Positions 1 through 9,555 are shown, counted from the stretch's first letter. The stretch: DNA of 64,000 nt from Roseibium sp. MMSF_3412 (GCF_030733265.1 NZ_JASHJI010000002.1:124001-188000), one strand, 5' to 3'. Notes: generated from the sequence alone by a model not told the origin. Made by a program: numbers and translations.

Positions 1-1
1 C

Positions 2-3000
2 ACCGGTGCCTTCCGATCAGTCAGGCAATGGCGCCTGAGGCTCGGGCCTCACGACTGCAAGGGCACAAGAAGTAATGTCCCTGGTTCTGCGCTGGACGGT
101 CCAGCTTCACAGGACAGAACAATAGTCGATGCTACACTTGAAAGTACTTCAGGTCAGCGCCTGCCGCTTCGGGGTCTAGCAGCCAATCGCGAAACTTTGA
201 TTCTCTTTGCCAGCCACGGGGAATCGCATCATTGGCTGACCGGCGTTTATCACGACTGCCTGAAGACATGGGCCAGTGCAAGCCTTGCACTATTACACCT
301 TATGCCGCCCGCGCGTTGGTCTCGCATGGTGCTGGACACGCCACAGGGGATCGCCCGGTCTCACCAACCCGGTGATCCCGCTTCAGCACTAGAGTTTGAA
401 TGGTACCTTCGCCCCGAAGAAGACGCTGCAGAGTTGGCCTCCGATCCACCTTTCATATTACCGGTCACTTCAGTAGACCCGCAGATTCTGGGCGCCTGGA
501 CATCCATGCAGATGGGCCTTGGACACGGGCATGAGGCATATGCGTTCCGAAATGCCGATAGGGTTCCTGTTTCGGAACTCGAACAACCGCGCAGCGTCGT
601 CCAGGTTGAGGCCACTGCGGCCCGCCGGCGCCGCGCCGAGGCAACCGATGTCGCACTGTCAAATCTGCGCAGGCGATCGCACGACGCCTTCGAACTAGCA
701 ATGTACCTTGCCCATGCGCCTTTCACCCTCCCGGTCGCGAGGCTCGTGCAGGAAGTCATGATGAAGCCTGATGGTGCGGCCTTGGCCACGCTCGTTATGA
801 GCGATCTAGTGCGGATCAAGGATGGCGTCATCTCCGATAAGATGGAGATGACGTATTTTGAGCTCACTGAAGCGATCCGTGACGATCTCCTGAGCCGCCT
901 GCGCAGAAGCGATATTGAGACGCTTTGCGTTTCCCTGCAGAACCACCTGTCGGCCAAACTTCGCAGCCTGTGCGACCGGGAGATCTCTTTCGACGTCCTC
1001 GTCGAGGATGCCGCTGGTCTCGAAGTCCTCCCAAACTGGGCGCAACCCTTCGCGCGTTTTGGCACCGAGGTCCAACGGGTGGTCCGCAAGGAATCCAAGG
1101 CAAAGCCCGCCACCGGCGGAGAAGTTTTGACAACGGAGGTAGGCAGCGAACAGAAAATAATACCGCGCGGTCTATCGCTTCATTGTGGTCTCAACACGAT
1201 CGATCCCGAGAATTATGGGGGTTGGGGCGGTGCTCTCGCGGGCTGCGAAAACGACGCCATCGCCATGAGGCAGCTCGCAAGCTCGCAGGGTTTCGAAACG
1301 ACGCTTTTACTAACGCAAGAAGCTATAAAAGACGTGGTGGTATCGAGCGTTCGACACGCAGCCTCCGTACTGAGTGCTGGCGATATTTTTCTATGGTCGT
1401 TTTCAGGCCACGCTCAAAGTCGACGTGATACCAAAAGCTCCAGCTCAAGTGCTACACCTGATGGACTCGCGCTTTACGACTCTTGGCTAACCATCGACGA
1501 ACTTTACGAGCTCTGTTCCGAATTTGAGTCAGGTGTTCGTATCCTCATCGTCGCAGATTCTCACGCCGGCGCCCTTGTCCGACCTTCTGAACTCTCGGAG
1601 AAGGGGTGCTCTGCCATGGTACTACTCCTGAGCGCATGCGGGGAGGATCAGTTTGCTCAGGACGGTCCGGAATACGGAGTCTTCACAGGAGCACTATTGA
1701 AAGTCTGGGGAAACGAACAGTTTACGGGAGGTTACTCGGGTTTCCGCGATGCAATAGACGCCGAAATGGATGCCCCACGGCAAACGCCGAGCCTTATCTT
1801 CTTTGGAGCAAACATTAACGATTTCCTCGACCAGACGCCGTTCACGATCTTAGCAGATATCGACAACTCATCTCTCGACGCAAACGTCGAGACCAGCTTA
1901 CCGAAGTACAATGACAAAGATAAGGTGGAATCAGAGGAGGAGCAAGATGTAAATCAGCATAGCAATAGCGCACTTGCCCGCTTGGACAAAAAATCATTTG
2001 GTGCTCTGCTTCGTCTCTGCTCAACCAATATTGATCTGAGCCCTGAAGATATCGAAGATAATTTATGGCATCAGATCAATGAACCCGAAATTCTAAAGAT
2101 TACAGAGGATCGCAGAATTTGGTTCGAGCACTCCAATATACAACGTTTCAGTATGGAATTCGTAGGCAAACCATATCTTGGCCTTACGATTTTATGGGTG
2201 GATGACAATCCGGGAAATAATACCGAGTTTGAGATTACGTTGGCAAAAGGTGGAGCAAACATCAGGACAGAACGCAGTACCGAAGCTGCACTTGCTGACT
2301 CAGAGTTTCTTCAGAGATGTGACTTGGTCCTTAGCGATATGTCGAGAGAAGGGGACGATACGGCCGGCTATGAATTAATTGCCGCTTTGCGAAACAAGAG
2401 ACCCTCTCTGCCAGTTATCATATTTGCCGGCTATACCTTATCTACTCCCTATCGCAGAAGGGAAGTTGTAACTTTTGGTGCATTCGGTGCGACAAATCGA
2501 TCTGTAGAACTCATGGAACTCGTTGACCGAGCTGCCCTTGCCACGACCCTCAAAAAGGGCTCACCTGCAAGGATAGCGATTGAAGACGAGATTCTCCAAA
2601 AACTTCCCAAAGTTAGCAGAGACATTGAGGAAATTCCCGAAGGTGAGTTCTGTACTCTTGAAGAGATTTACGACTTTTTGTCGGATGAAGAAGAGTTACT
2701 TCCATCAGAAAAAATCATTGGTAACCTTGTATTTTTCCAGACAGAACGCCAGAGATCTTGGCTAATTGCAACAACAAGGCGCCTTCTATTTTTGCTAGAT
2801 GATCCCGACACACGCGACGGCCGTTTTTTGGTTCAGAGGAGATCTCCCGTCGCAGAGTCTTTCGCGGTAAAGGCGAGTGAAAACGCCAAGGGTTCTCCAG
2901 TCGTGAGAATCGGAAATAACAATCTCGAGCCAGCTTGGTTCTATAGCGCTTCGCTTTTTGAGAAGCCAAGTGACATCGAAACAGCCATTCGTTCGCTGGT

Positions 3001-3910
3001 ACAAAACGCTATGACTGCGGTTGAGAGAACAAATGGTACCGTAGCTAGCGGGAAATCGAAGTCGGCCTCAAAAAATGAGAGCAAATCGAATACCGAAGAT
3101 ACTCATCGCGATGAAGAAGAAGTAGAATTCGGTGACACTTCTCGAAATGATACCGATGGTTTTTCTGAAGCGTTTGGCAATGAGCGCATAGTAGGCGATA
3201 CTGAGGATCGGTCGTACCTACCAATCACACAAGTGAAGGAAATTGCAAAGCTTGCCAATTCGGTCGGTAGAATCCGCGTAGGCTCTTCGGGAACCATTCA
3301 TACAGGCACAGGTTTTCTCATTGGCGACGGGTTATTTATTACCTCGGCACATGTTGTACCTAGTCTAGAGGTTGCTATGGCGGCGGAGGTAGATTTTGCT
3401 TTTCAAGCTGGTTTGGATGAGTCTCCTGTGCCTGTTGTTCGTTTCAAGCCAGTACCTAACAGGCTATTCATAACCAATCGCGATTTGGATTACAGTATAT
3501 TCTCGTTGAACTACGTATCTATAGATTCCTCACGTAATATTTCTGAATTTGGATCACTAGAAAGTAAATTGACTGAACACGAAGAACTGACCACTGGTAC
3601 AAAAGTAAATCTAATTCACCAACCAGCAGATAGTCCAATGGTCGCAAGCATTGAATTTGGATCAATTTTGAATATTGAAGATTTTGTGTTCCACTACGAC
3701 CACGCGACTGTACTAGGCTCAAGCGGAGCTCCAGTGTTTAACGAGGGACTAAAAGTTATTGGATTTCATCACGCCGCTGTATCGGGGCCCGATGGTAGAA
3801 TGGTAGGTGAAGCTGTTCGATGGGTAAGAATTGCAGAGGATATCAAGAAGAGGATCAGTGGCTTAGAAAGTAACAATATTCAGAAATTGAGATCTTTGAT
3901 TCCAGAGTGA
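2..3910 (+). CDS. SAV2336-like / pseudo-caspase / receiver-like / trypsin-like multidomain protein (5' end outside window)
   Basis: The frame is open from the left edge, so the true start lies outside; the first possible start inside is TTG at 197. The N-terminal part (to about 650) resembles SAV2336-type N-terminal domains of bacterial conflict proteins. A C14 caspase-like domain spans about 1165-1815: the SGH histidine is at 1409, but the usual DSCHSG cysteine motif reads DSHAG (1556-1570), so the catalytic Cys is absent. A receiver-like domain (2183-2560) has WVDDN and a LSDMS aspartate, but its usual lysine is not evident. After an acidic linker comes a trypsin-like domain (3290-3880) with TSAHV (His 3350), LDYSI (Asp 3488) and GSSGAP (Ser 3722), a complete triad. 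I infer a role in biological conflict or regulated proteolysis. An IS3 remnant begins right after the stop. Confidence 0.85.
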   Translation, partial: TGAFRSVRQWRLRLGPHDCKGTRSNVPGSALDGPASQDRTIVDATLESTSGQRLPLRGLAANRETLILFASHGESHHWLTGVYHDCLKTWASASLALLHLMPPARWSRMVLDTPQGIARSHQPGDPASALEFEWYLRPEEDAAELASDPPFILPVTSVDPQILGAWTSMQMGLGHGHEAYAFRNADRVPVSELEQPRSVVQVEATAARRRRAEATDVALSNLRRRSHDAFELAMYLAHAPFTLPVARLVQEVMMKPDGAALATLVMSDLVRIKDGVISDKMEMTYFELTEAIRDDLLSRLRRSDIETLCVSLQNHLSAKLRSLCDREISFDVLVEDAAGLEVLPNWAQPFARFGTEVQRVVRKESKAKPATGGEVLTTEVGSEQKIIPRGLSLHCGLNTIDPENYGGWGGALAGCENDAIAMRQLASSQGFETTLLLTQEAIKDVVVSSVRHAASVLSAGDIFLWSFSGHAQSRRDTKSSSSSATPDGLALYDSWLTIDELYELCSEFESGVRILIVADSHAGALVRPSELSEKGCSAMVLLLSACGEDQFAQDGPEYGVFTGALLKVWGNEQFTGGYSGFRDAIDAEMDAPRQTPSLIFFGANINDFLDQTPFTILADIDNSSLDANVETSLPKYNDKDKVESEEEQDVNQHSNSALARLDKKSFGALLRLCSTNIDLSPEDIEDNLWHQINEPEILKITEDRRIWFEHSNIQRFSMEFVGKPYLGLTILWVDDNPGNNTEFEITLAKGGANIRTERSTEAALADSEFLQRCDLVLSDMSREGDDTAGYELIAALRNKRPSLPVIIFAGYTLSTPYRRREVVTFGAFGATNRSVELMELVDRAALATTLKKGSPARIAIEDEILQKLPKVSRDIEEIPEGEFCTLEEIYDFLSDEEELLPSEKIIGNLVFFQTERQRSWLIATTRRLLFLLDDPDTRDGRFLVQRRSPVAESFAVKASENAKGSPVVRIGNNNLEPAWFYSASLFEKPSDIETAIRSLVQNAMTAVERTNGTVASGKSKSASKNESKSNTEDTHRDEEEVEFGDTSRNDTDGFSEAFGNERIVGDTEDRSYLPITQVKEIAKLANSVGRIRVGSSGTIHTGTGFLIGDGLFITSAHVVPSLEVAMAAEVDFAFQAGLDESPVPVVRFKPVPNRLFITNRDLDYSIFSLNYVSIDSSRNISEFGSLESKLTEHEELTTGTKVNLIHQPADSPMVASIEFGSILNIEDFVFHYDHATVLGSSGAPVFNEGLKVIGFHHAAVSGPDGRMVGEAVRWVRIAEDIKKRISGLESNNIQKLRSLIPE

Positions 3911-3972
3911 CCTGAGACCCCAGAACTCCCCCAGATTGGTGTAGAGTCTGTCGCAATCAGGAGACGGACGGC

Positions 3973-4239
3973 ATGAAGCGTTCAAGGTTCACAGAAGAAC
4001 AGATTATCGGCATTTTGCGGGAACAGGAAAGCGGGCAGAAGACGGCTGACGTTTGCAGGCGGAATGGGATCTCTGAAGCTACCTTCTACAAGTACACGGC
4101 CAAATTCGCCGGCATGGATGTATCCGATACCCGCAAGCTGAAGGCACTTGAAGACGAGAATGCGAAGCTCAAGAAGCTTTTGGCTGAGGCCATGCTCAAC
4201 AACGCCATGCTGAAGGACGTTGCTTCAAAAAAATGGTAA
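3973..4239 (+). CDS. IS3-family transposase OrfA
   Basis: An 88-residue helix-turn-helix protein that opens with MKRSRFTEEQIIGILRE and has a C-terminal leucine-zipper-like helix (KLKALEDENAKLKKLL), both typical of IS3-family OrfA, which binds the IS ends. Its length matches the family. It overlaps the orfB frame at 4233-4239, the usual site of programmed frameshifting. The gene looks intact, but orfB is truncated, so it is a leftover. Confidence 0.85.
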   Translation: MKRSRFTEEQIIGILREQESGQKTADVCRRNGISEATFYKYTAKFAGMDVSDTRKLKALEDENAKLKKLLAEAMLNNAMLKDVASKKW

Positions 4240-4529
4240 CGCCCGGCGCAAGGCGGGAAGCTGTGGCTCATCTGTGCTCCGGGCACGGCGTGAGCCAGCG
4301 TCGGGAGTGTGCTGTCTTGGCAATTGACCGGTCGAGTGTTCGCTATCGAAGCCTGCGACCGGAAGATGCAGATCTGCGTGAAGCCATGAGGCAAGTTGCC
4401 GGAGAGCGCTGGCGCTTCGGCTACAGACGTATTCACCTGATGCTGGAACGTCAGGGTACGCCAGAGCCTGTTCTAGGCTATATCCGGGCACCTCAAACGC
4501 AATCACAGCGTAGCCACCTTCTGTTTTAA
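4233..4529 (+). pseudogene. IS3-family transposase OrfB, N-terminal fragment
   Basis: The first 70-75 residues match the N-terminus of IS3 OrfB (HTH_21-like, ending RWRFGYRRIHLMLERQG). After about 4455 the reading frame enters unrelated sequence and stops at 4529. The integrase core with its DDE residues is absent, so this is a broken transposase. Confidence 0.8.
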
Positions 4530-4719
4530 CGAAACCGGTAAAAAAGAACTGTCTCCCCGAGTATGCACCAAACAGATTTTTTGCATTTACGGTCCCACAA
4601 ATTTTCCCACCTACCCCGCACATCTTGCGTGTAGTGAAGCGGAACGCTGGTGTAATACTCGACTAGTATATGCACGCTATGGTAGAATGATTCGGCTAAA
4701 TCGATTACGGAGGGAAACA

Positions 4720-4944
4720 ATGGATAATTACCACGTCACAAAAGACGGTAAGAAATGGAAGTTAACAAAAGAAGGTTCTCAGCGAGCTTCAAAAACTGCG
4801 GATACAAAACAAGAGATTATTCAAGAAACTCGCGATTTTATGGAAAGCAGAATTGGATCTGTGAAAATCCACAAAACTGATGGAAAAATTCAGGAAGAAC
4901 GTACTTATCCCAGAAAAGTAGACCCCAGAAAAACGAAGGGATAA
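4720..4944 (+). CDS. DUF2188-like small protein
   Basis: A 74-residue protein starting at ATG 4720 behind a clear ribosome binding site (ggaggg at 4709-4714). An upstream in-frame ATG at 4687 has no such site. The pattern YHVTKDG.KWKLTKEG near the start, a central helix, and VKIHKTDGKIQEERTY near the end fits DUF2188, a small alpha/beta fold of unknown function common next to defence and mobile-element genes. It lies 4 nt before the large helicase gene and is probably cotranslated with it. Both are AT-rich compared with their surroundings, which suggests recent transfer as a unit. Confidence 0.7.
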   Translation: MDNYHVTKDGKKWKLTKEGSQRASKTADTKQEIIQETRDFMESRIGSVKIHKTDGKIQEERTYPRKVDPRKTKG

Positions 4945-4948
4945 ATAA

Positions 4949-7900
4949 TTGACCAAAGACAAAATACAGGGGAGCTTAGATCTAAGTCGCGTAGAAACAT
5001 TAAAATTTACCCACTCACTTTATTACCAACATGTAAAAACCAGCATTGGCGTTTTGTCTCACCTTGCTCTAGAAGCAGGGGATTGGGTCTTTAATGCTGT
5101 TGGTGTGAAAGATGACCTCTATGAAGTTACAAACGAATTGGGAGTTCGTTTCTTAGCAAAGCTTCAAGATGGCAAAGGCAGCAAAAAGGGAACTTACGAG
5201 ATAAAAGGCTGTGTTGAGCGCGCAGACAAATCAGACGTTTCATTCTTTGACAAGGTGAACATCAACGGGGCCGGTGCGAACGGGCGGAGACTCCGGTCTG
5301 CCCAATTGGGTGCAATCTATTCCTTACTTTCACACTGGTCTCTTTCGAAAGAAGTGGCAACTGTAGTTCTTCCTACTGGAACTGGAAAAACAGAGACCAT
5401 GCTTGCAACCTCTCTCGTTGACCAAGCAAAACGCACCCTTGTCATTGTTCCTACCATTGATCTCAAAGATCAAATTGCGGAAAAATTTTCAAATTGGGGA
5501 ATGTTAAGAGAATTGGGCGTAATTCCAAACGATGCGCCCAACCCAAAAGTACTTGTATTAAACAAAACACTTAGCAACAAAAACGACGTCGAAATTTTGG
5601 AAAAAGCAGACGTCGTGGTATCGACGCCAGGTTTGCTAGCCAGATCACCTTTGGAAGCTCAAATTGAACTAAGCAACTTGTTCTCTCATGTTTATTTTGA
5701 TGAGGCTCATCATGTTGTCGCAAATGAGTGGAACAATTTAAAAAATCTTTTCAAAAAATCAAAAGTAGTCCAGTTTACAGCCACACCTTATAGAAATGAT
5801 CGACAACCAATCGAAGGAAAAGTTGTCTACAACTACCCTCTGTCTCAAGCTCTTCAAGATAACTGCTTCTCAAAAATTTCACTCGTTGCTGTAGAAGAGA
5901 GACACCCAAGAAAAAAAGACAAAGCGATTGCAGATGCTGCAATGAAGCGGCTGCTCGATGACCGAAAAAACGGTTTTAGCCGACACAAGATTATGGCTCG
6001 CGCAGATAATGCAAAAGAAGCGGATGCATTATTTGTGAAGTATCAAGAATGGTTTCCAGATGAACGGATTGTCGTAATACATTCAAAAACAGCGGGGAAA
6101 AAGGAATTAATTAAAGAAATAAAGCGTGGTCTATATAATATTGTCGTTTGCGTAGACATGTTAAAGGAAGGATTTGATTATCCCGATTTTAAGATTGCCG
6201 CAGTACACTCTGTACACAAATCTTTAGCTGTCCTTCTCCAGTTTATCGGTAGGTTCACTCGACCCCAAGACGGGCTTGGCGATGCCTCGTTTATTGTAAA
6301 TTATGCCGAAGAAAAAATTTCTGTTGAGTTGGAGAACTTGTTTCAAGAGGGGTCTGGTTGGGAAGAAGTTATTAGCGAGATCGCAGATGCCAAAAAGGCC
6401 GAAGCCGAGTCTTTTCTCTCTTTTCTTCAAGGATGCGCACCATTCTCTGGATTCGATTCTCCGGACATAGAGTTAAACCCTAAACTTGTTTATCCAGCTC
6501 TGAGCTGTCTTTGCTTTAGCTGTGAAAGCGTAAATTGGGCAAATTTTAAAGACGCGTTTAACTTGAAGCAATACGCGCTATCCCAACCGTATTTTAACTC
6601 CGAAGAAAACATCTTTTACTTTACCACCCAAAAAAGGGAAAAGGTGAAGTGGGCACGCACTGAAAAAATGAGAGACCAAACTTGGGACCTTATTGTCATG
6701 CATCACAATCAAGATAAACAGCTACTTTTTGTCGGGTTTTCAGAAAAAAGGCTCGATGTCCGTAAACTGGTTGATAAGATATCTGGGATAAAGGCATCTC
6801 CTCTGAATGGTGATTGTGTGTTTAGATCGTTTGACTCAATCAAACGACTTAGCATCGTGCATGCAGGCATCTTTAAGCCTGCCAATCATCTACATCGATA
6901 TTCTCGCCTAAGTGGCGCAGATGTAACAACTGAGCTTGAACGATGGAAAGCGGGCGCCCGATGTCAAAAATCTGACTTTGTTGGCGTAGGTTTTAGGAAT
7001 GGCTTTCCAGTGAGTGTTGGTGCCTCTGTCAAAGGCAAGATCTGGAGTCCTGCTCGAGTAGGAAATCTAAAAGAATGGAAAGAATGGTGCCTAGAAGTAG
7101 GACGCTTAGTTACTGACACAAAAATAGATTCTAACCAGTTGCTTGAAGACTCTGCTTCAAAGATTCAAATAGATGATTATCCTGAAGATTTGATCGTATT
7201 GGCAGCTGATTGGGCAGAGAATCTTTATGACAGGATGCATAAACTTACGCTTGAGACGCCTTCCGGTCAGTCATTTATGCTGTCCGAAGCTAGTCTAAGA
7301 TTTTTGGCGTCGAAAGGAAAAAAAGCTGACTTTACGCTCGTAATTCCGGACCAAGAAATTTCATTTTCTATTCTGTTGGGCGGGGAAAGAGGTCATGAAG
7401 TTCTCGGTATCGACGACTCCCCAATAAAAATTGAGGGACTGAAAAGCGTAGCATTATCTCTGAAGCAATTTTTTCAAGAAAATCCGCCAACAGTGTTTCT
7501 GCTAAATGGGTGCACAATTTCGGGATGCATTCATACTGACTATGGGGAAAGCGGGACACAGATTATCCCTGAAGAACGGCTTGAAATCCTTGATTGGGAA
7601 GGTGTCGATTTTAAGGTTGAATCCTTATACAAATCTCGCACCAAGCGCGATGCATCTATTCAAGAATACATGATGAAACACCTTCTTGATGAAGGTGCTA
7701 GGGTTGTATTCAATGATGACAATGCTGGCGAGTCCGCGGACATTGTTGCAATTTTTTTAGATGAAGAGCGGGTCAAATTCAAAATCGTTCACTGCAAATA
7801 TTCAAAAGATAAAGCAGGTAGAAGACTCTCAGATCTGTACGAAGTTTGCGGACAAGCAATTGTATCTTTACGCTATAAATGGAAACCAGAAGAGCTTTTG

Positions 7901-8149
7901 AAACATATGGCTCGTAGGAACTCGACGGGCATCTTAAAGGGCTTAAGGTTTTTCTATGGAGACTTAGAAGACCTCGAAGAAATCAAAAAAGCACTCAAAT
8001 ATTGTAATGTCGTATTTGAGTTTGCGATCGCTCAGCCCGGTGTAAGCTCTTCTGACCTCTCATCGGAAATGAAAACATTGCTGGGCTCTGTGTATTCTAC
8101 AATAGCTGAAATGACCGAAACTAGACTTCATTGTTACTTTAGTTCCTAA
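4949..8149 (+). CDS. Superfamily 2 DEAD/DEAH helicase with possible C-terminal nuclease domain
   Basis: A 1066-residue protein with TTG start preceded by agggat. SF2 helicase motifs are complete: Walker A PTGTGKTE (142-149), DEAH (251-254), TATPYR (about 277-282), MLKEGFDYP, and motif VI QFIGRFTRP (about 431-439), as in the type III restriction Res/SSL2 group. The C-terminus (about 895-1010) contains ESADIVAIFL (near 930) and IVHCKYS (near 946), which resembles a PD-(D/E)xK-type core; this is inference. The 450 residues between are unrecognised. No methyltransferase is adjacent, so it is not a classical restriction enzyme here. With the DUF2188 partner and island location, a defence role is plausible but unproven. 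Confidence 0.8.
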   Translation: MTKDKIQGSLDLSRVETLKFTHSLYYQHVKTSIGVLSHLALEAGDWVFNAVGVKDDLYEVTNELGVRFLAKLQDGKGSKKGTYEIKGCVERADKSDVSFFDKVNINGAGANGRRLRSAQLGAIYSLLSHWSLSKEVATVVLPTGTGKTETMLATSLVDQAKRTLVIVPTIDLKDQIAEKFSNWGMLRELGVIPNDAPNPKVLVLNKTLSNKNDVEILEKADVVVSTPGLLARSPLEAQIELSNLFSHVYFDEAHHVVANEWNNLKNLFKKSKVVQFTATPYRNDRQPIEGKVVYNYPLSQALQDNCFSKISLVAVEERHPRKKDKAIADAAMKRLLDDRKNGFSRHKIMARADNAKEADALFVKYQEWFPDERIVVIHSKTAGKKELIKEIKRGLYNIVVCVDMLKEGFDYPDFKIAAVHSVHKSLAVLLQFIGRFTRPQDGLGDASFIVNYAEEKISVELENLFQEGSGWEEVISEIADAKKAEAESFLSFLQGCAPFSGFDSPDIELNPKLVYPALSCLCFSCESVNWANFKDAFNLKQYALSQPYFNSEENIFYFTTQKREKVKWARTEKMRDQTWDLIVMHHNQDKQLLFVGFSEKRLDVRKLVDKISGIKASPLNGDCVFRSFDSIKRLSIVHAGIFKPANHLHRYSRLSGADVTTELERWKAGARCQKSDFVGVGFRNGFPVSVGASVKGKIWSPARVGNLKEWKEWCLEVGRLVTDTKIDSNQLLEDSASKIQIDDYPEDLIVLAADWAENLYDRMHKLTLETPSGQSFMLSEASLRFLASKGKKADFTLVIPDQEISFSILLGGERGHEVLGIDDSPIKIEGLKSVALSLKQFFQENPPTVFLLNGCTISGCIHTDYGESGTQIIPEERLEILDWEGVDFKVESLYKSRTKRDASIQEYMMKHLLDEGARVVFNDDNAGESADIVAIFLDEERVKFKIVHCKYSKDKAGRRLSDLYEVCGQAIVSLRYKWKPEELLKHMARRNSTGILKGLRFFYGDLEDLEEIKKALKYCNVVFEFAIAQPGVSSSDLSSEMKTLLGSVYSTIAEMTETRLHCYFSS

Positions 8150-8458
8150 TACAGGAATGGTTTGCCTCACTTTTCTAACTCAAGAAAATAGTCCACGGTT
8201 ACAATGTGCACCTCGGTTAGCCTTACAGCGAACACCCGGCTCTCGCCCATCCCGCTATATGCTGCATCAGAGTTCAATGTCTGCTTTTGAACTCATTCTT
8301 CTATGCGGTGAACGACCGGGATTGGCGCGCAAGCCTGCCACGCTCGACACCAATGCAGTGTGACTCGATGCTCGCTGTCGGTCGATACTGCAGTCAGTGG
8401 GCGGGGCCGCTGGATCGCCTTGATCAATTGTAGACAAATTCCCACGGCCCGCGCTCAA
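8150..8458. other. Intergenic stretch, no gene recognised
   Basis: It lies between the convergent helicase gene and the small minus-strand gene. An open frame at 8157-8363 has no ribosome binding site and no protein-like composition. I see no repeat, RNA or clear terminator. Confidence 0.5.
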
Positions 8459-8662
8459 CTATTTCGTAGCAAACAGACCTCTCGCCTCCTTCTCTCCTGC
8501 TGATCCTTTGACCCAGCTCCATGGCGCGCGCGGCTTGTGCAGCTTCGCCAATTCTGAATGCTTCTTAGGGTCACGAGCGGCGGTGCGAAGGCGTTCGCGG
8601 GCTTCACGCCGGTCGAGCTTCAATTCGACGCAGAGCTGCTTGAGGGTGATGATGTCGGACAT
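8459..8662 (-). CDS. Small conserved-looking hypothetical protein, 67 aa
   Basis: Starts at ATG 8662, preceded by aaggag about 8 nt upstream; a longer start at 8683 would include the binding site. It begins MSDIITLKQLC, continues with a basic helical LDRREARERLR, and ends with a W-rich tail (RAPWSWVKGS). This composition is typical of short alphaproteobacterial proteins of unknown function that look nucleic-acid binding. I do not know its role. It may belong to the integrative element to its right. Confidence 0.6.
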   Translation of the reverse strand: MSDIITLKQLCVELKLDRREARERLRTAARDPKKHSELAKLHKPRAPWSWVKGSAGEKEARGLFATK

Positions 8663-8979
8663 TGATCGTCTCCTTAGGTTCAAGACGATCTTTCTAATAA
8701 GATGCCAAGACAGAGCTTGTCAGGAAAAAGCCCGCACCATCTTTAGATTTTTCAATTCGCCTGCTATCTCTTTTCTCGACGCGAAAGACGCATTCGCGTT
8801 GGGGCGTGGAAACCCCTTAGTGACTTAGGCCGTTTATCGGCTGAACACCTTTGACCTATGGTCGGGGTGCCTGTGCTATACAACAGGCCCTCGGCTGAAG
8901 GTACAGGGATCGTGTCACTACGATTTTCCAACACCCCGATCACCAGTCAACGCGAGGGCGCTCGCTGACCGGGGCGAAA
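8663..8979. other. Intergenic stretch between divergent genes
   Basis: It separates the small minus-strand gene from the GIY-YIG-like gene and must hold both promoters. I do not see a convincing sigma-70 promoter, operator or repeat. An open frame at 8508-8828 on the plus strand is the antisense shadow of the small gene. Confidence 0.45.
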
Positions 8980-9555
8980 ATGCAAGCCGACACACCTGAA
9001 GGTAAGCGGGTGCTCGAGCCAAGTAAGCTCATTGAGCCAGTTGATGTTTTAGCATTCCTCGACACCCACAAGTATACGCACGGATTGTATGGATGGTGGT
9101 TCGATGAATCATTGCCGGAAGTCCCGCGAGATGGCTGTTACGAACTCGAAGGCAAGCACCTGTTATACGTTGGCATCGCTCCGCCAAAATCCAAACCCGT
9201 CAGGCCAGGCTCAGCCACCCCACTTCGACTTCGACTTTGGCGCAATCACATACACGGGTCTGTTCGGAGTTCTACGCTGCGCCTCTCGCTTGCAGCGCTT
9301 CTCAGAAACGATCTCAAGCTTGAATTCTTTCGCGACACTGGAAAACGTCTAAAAATGGCCAAAGAACACGAAGCAAAGCTTACTTTATGGATCGAGGACC
9401 ATGCTGGGCTTTCGATGGTGAACCACGATGCACCACGGGAGTTGGAGGCAGCATTGGTTAGAAACGGCCCTCCACTCCCTCTAAACCTAAGTATGTCGAC
9501 GCACCCATTTAAGGATACGCTTAGCGCGCTCAGAAGCTCGCTTGGTCGACGTTGA
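8980..9555 (+). CDS. GIY-YIG nuclease-like protein
   Basis: A 191-residue protein. GLYGWWF (about 36-42) followed by HLLYVGIAPPK (about 59-69) matches the paired GIY and YIG strands that open this nuclease fold. Arg/His residues follow in RLRLWRNHIHG, then a conserved-looking C-terminus with LE.AL....PPLPLNLS. The family makes single-strand nicks or double-strand cuts and occurs in homing, repair and restriction proteins. As a single-domain cargo gene beside an integrase module it may serve element maintenance or defence. The catalytic Glu cannot be assigned with certainty. Confidence 0.65.
   Translation: MQADTPEGKRVLEPSKLIEPVDVLAFLDTHKYTHGLYGWWFDESLPEVPRDGCYELEGKHLLYVGIAPPKSKPVRPGSATPLRLRLWRNHIHGSVRSSTLRLSLAALLRNDLKLEFFRDTGKRLKMAKEHEAKLTLWIEDHAGLSMVNHDAPRELEAALVRNGPPLPLNLSMSTHPFKDTLSALRSSLGRR

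Larger units (their letters stand above)
3911..4529 (+). mobile_element. IS3-family insertion sequence remnant (left end, orfA, truncated orfB)
   Basis: An IS3-type left end precedes an intact orfA and the beginning of orfB. Transposase similarity stops near 4455 (after the FGYRRIH motif), so the DDE catalytic part and the right end are missing. The element is therefore immobile by itself. Its left end abuts the stop codon of the upstream gene, so that gene's last codons may have been altered by the insertion. Confidence 0.8.

Noticed and set aside
361..1113. Long minus-strand open frame (250 codons)
   Set aside because: It is antisense to the SAV2336-like region and is Ser/Arg-rich in the way typical of shadow frames in GC-rich genes; no ribosome binding site.
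4225..4623. Minus-strand frame of 132 codons across the IS3 remnant
   Set aside because: Most of it is antisense to the OrfB fragment. The part reading GYAVIAFEVPGYS recalls small antitoxins, but it has no start signals and no partner.
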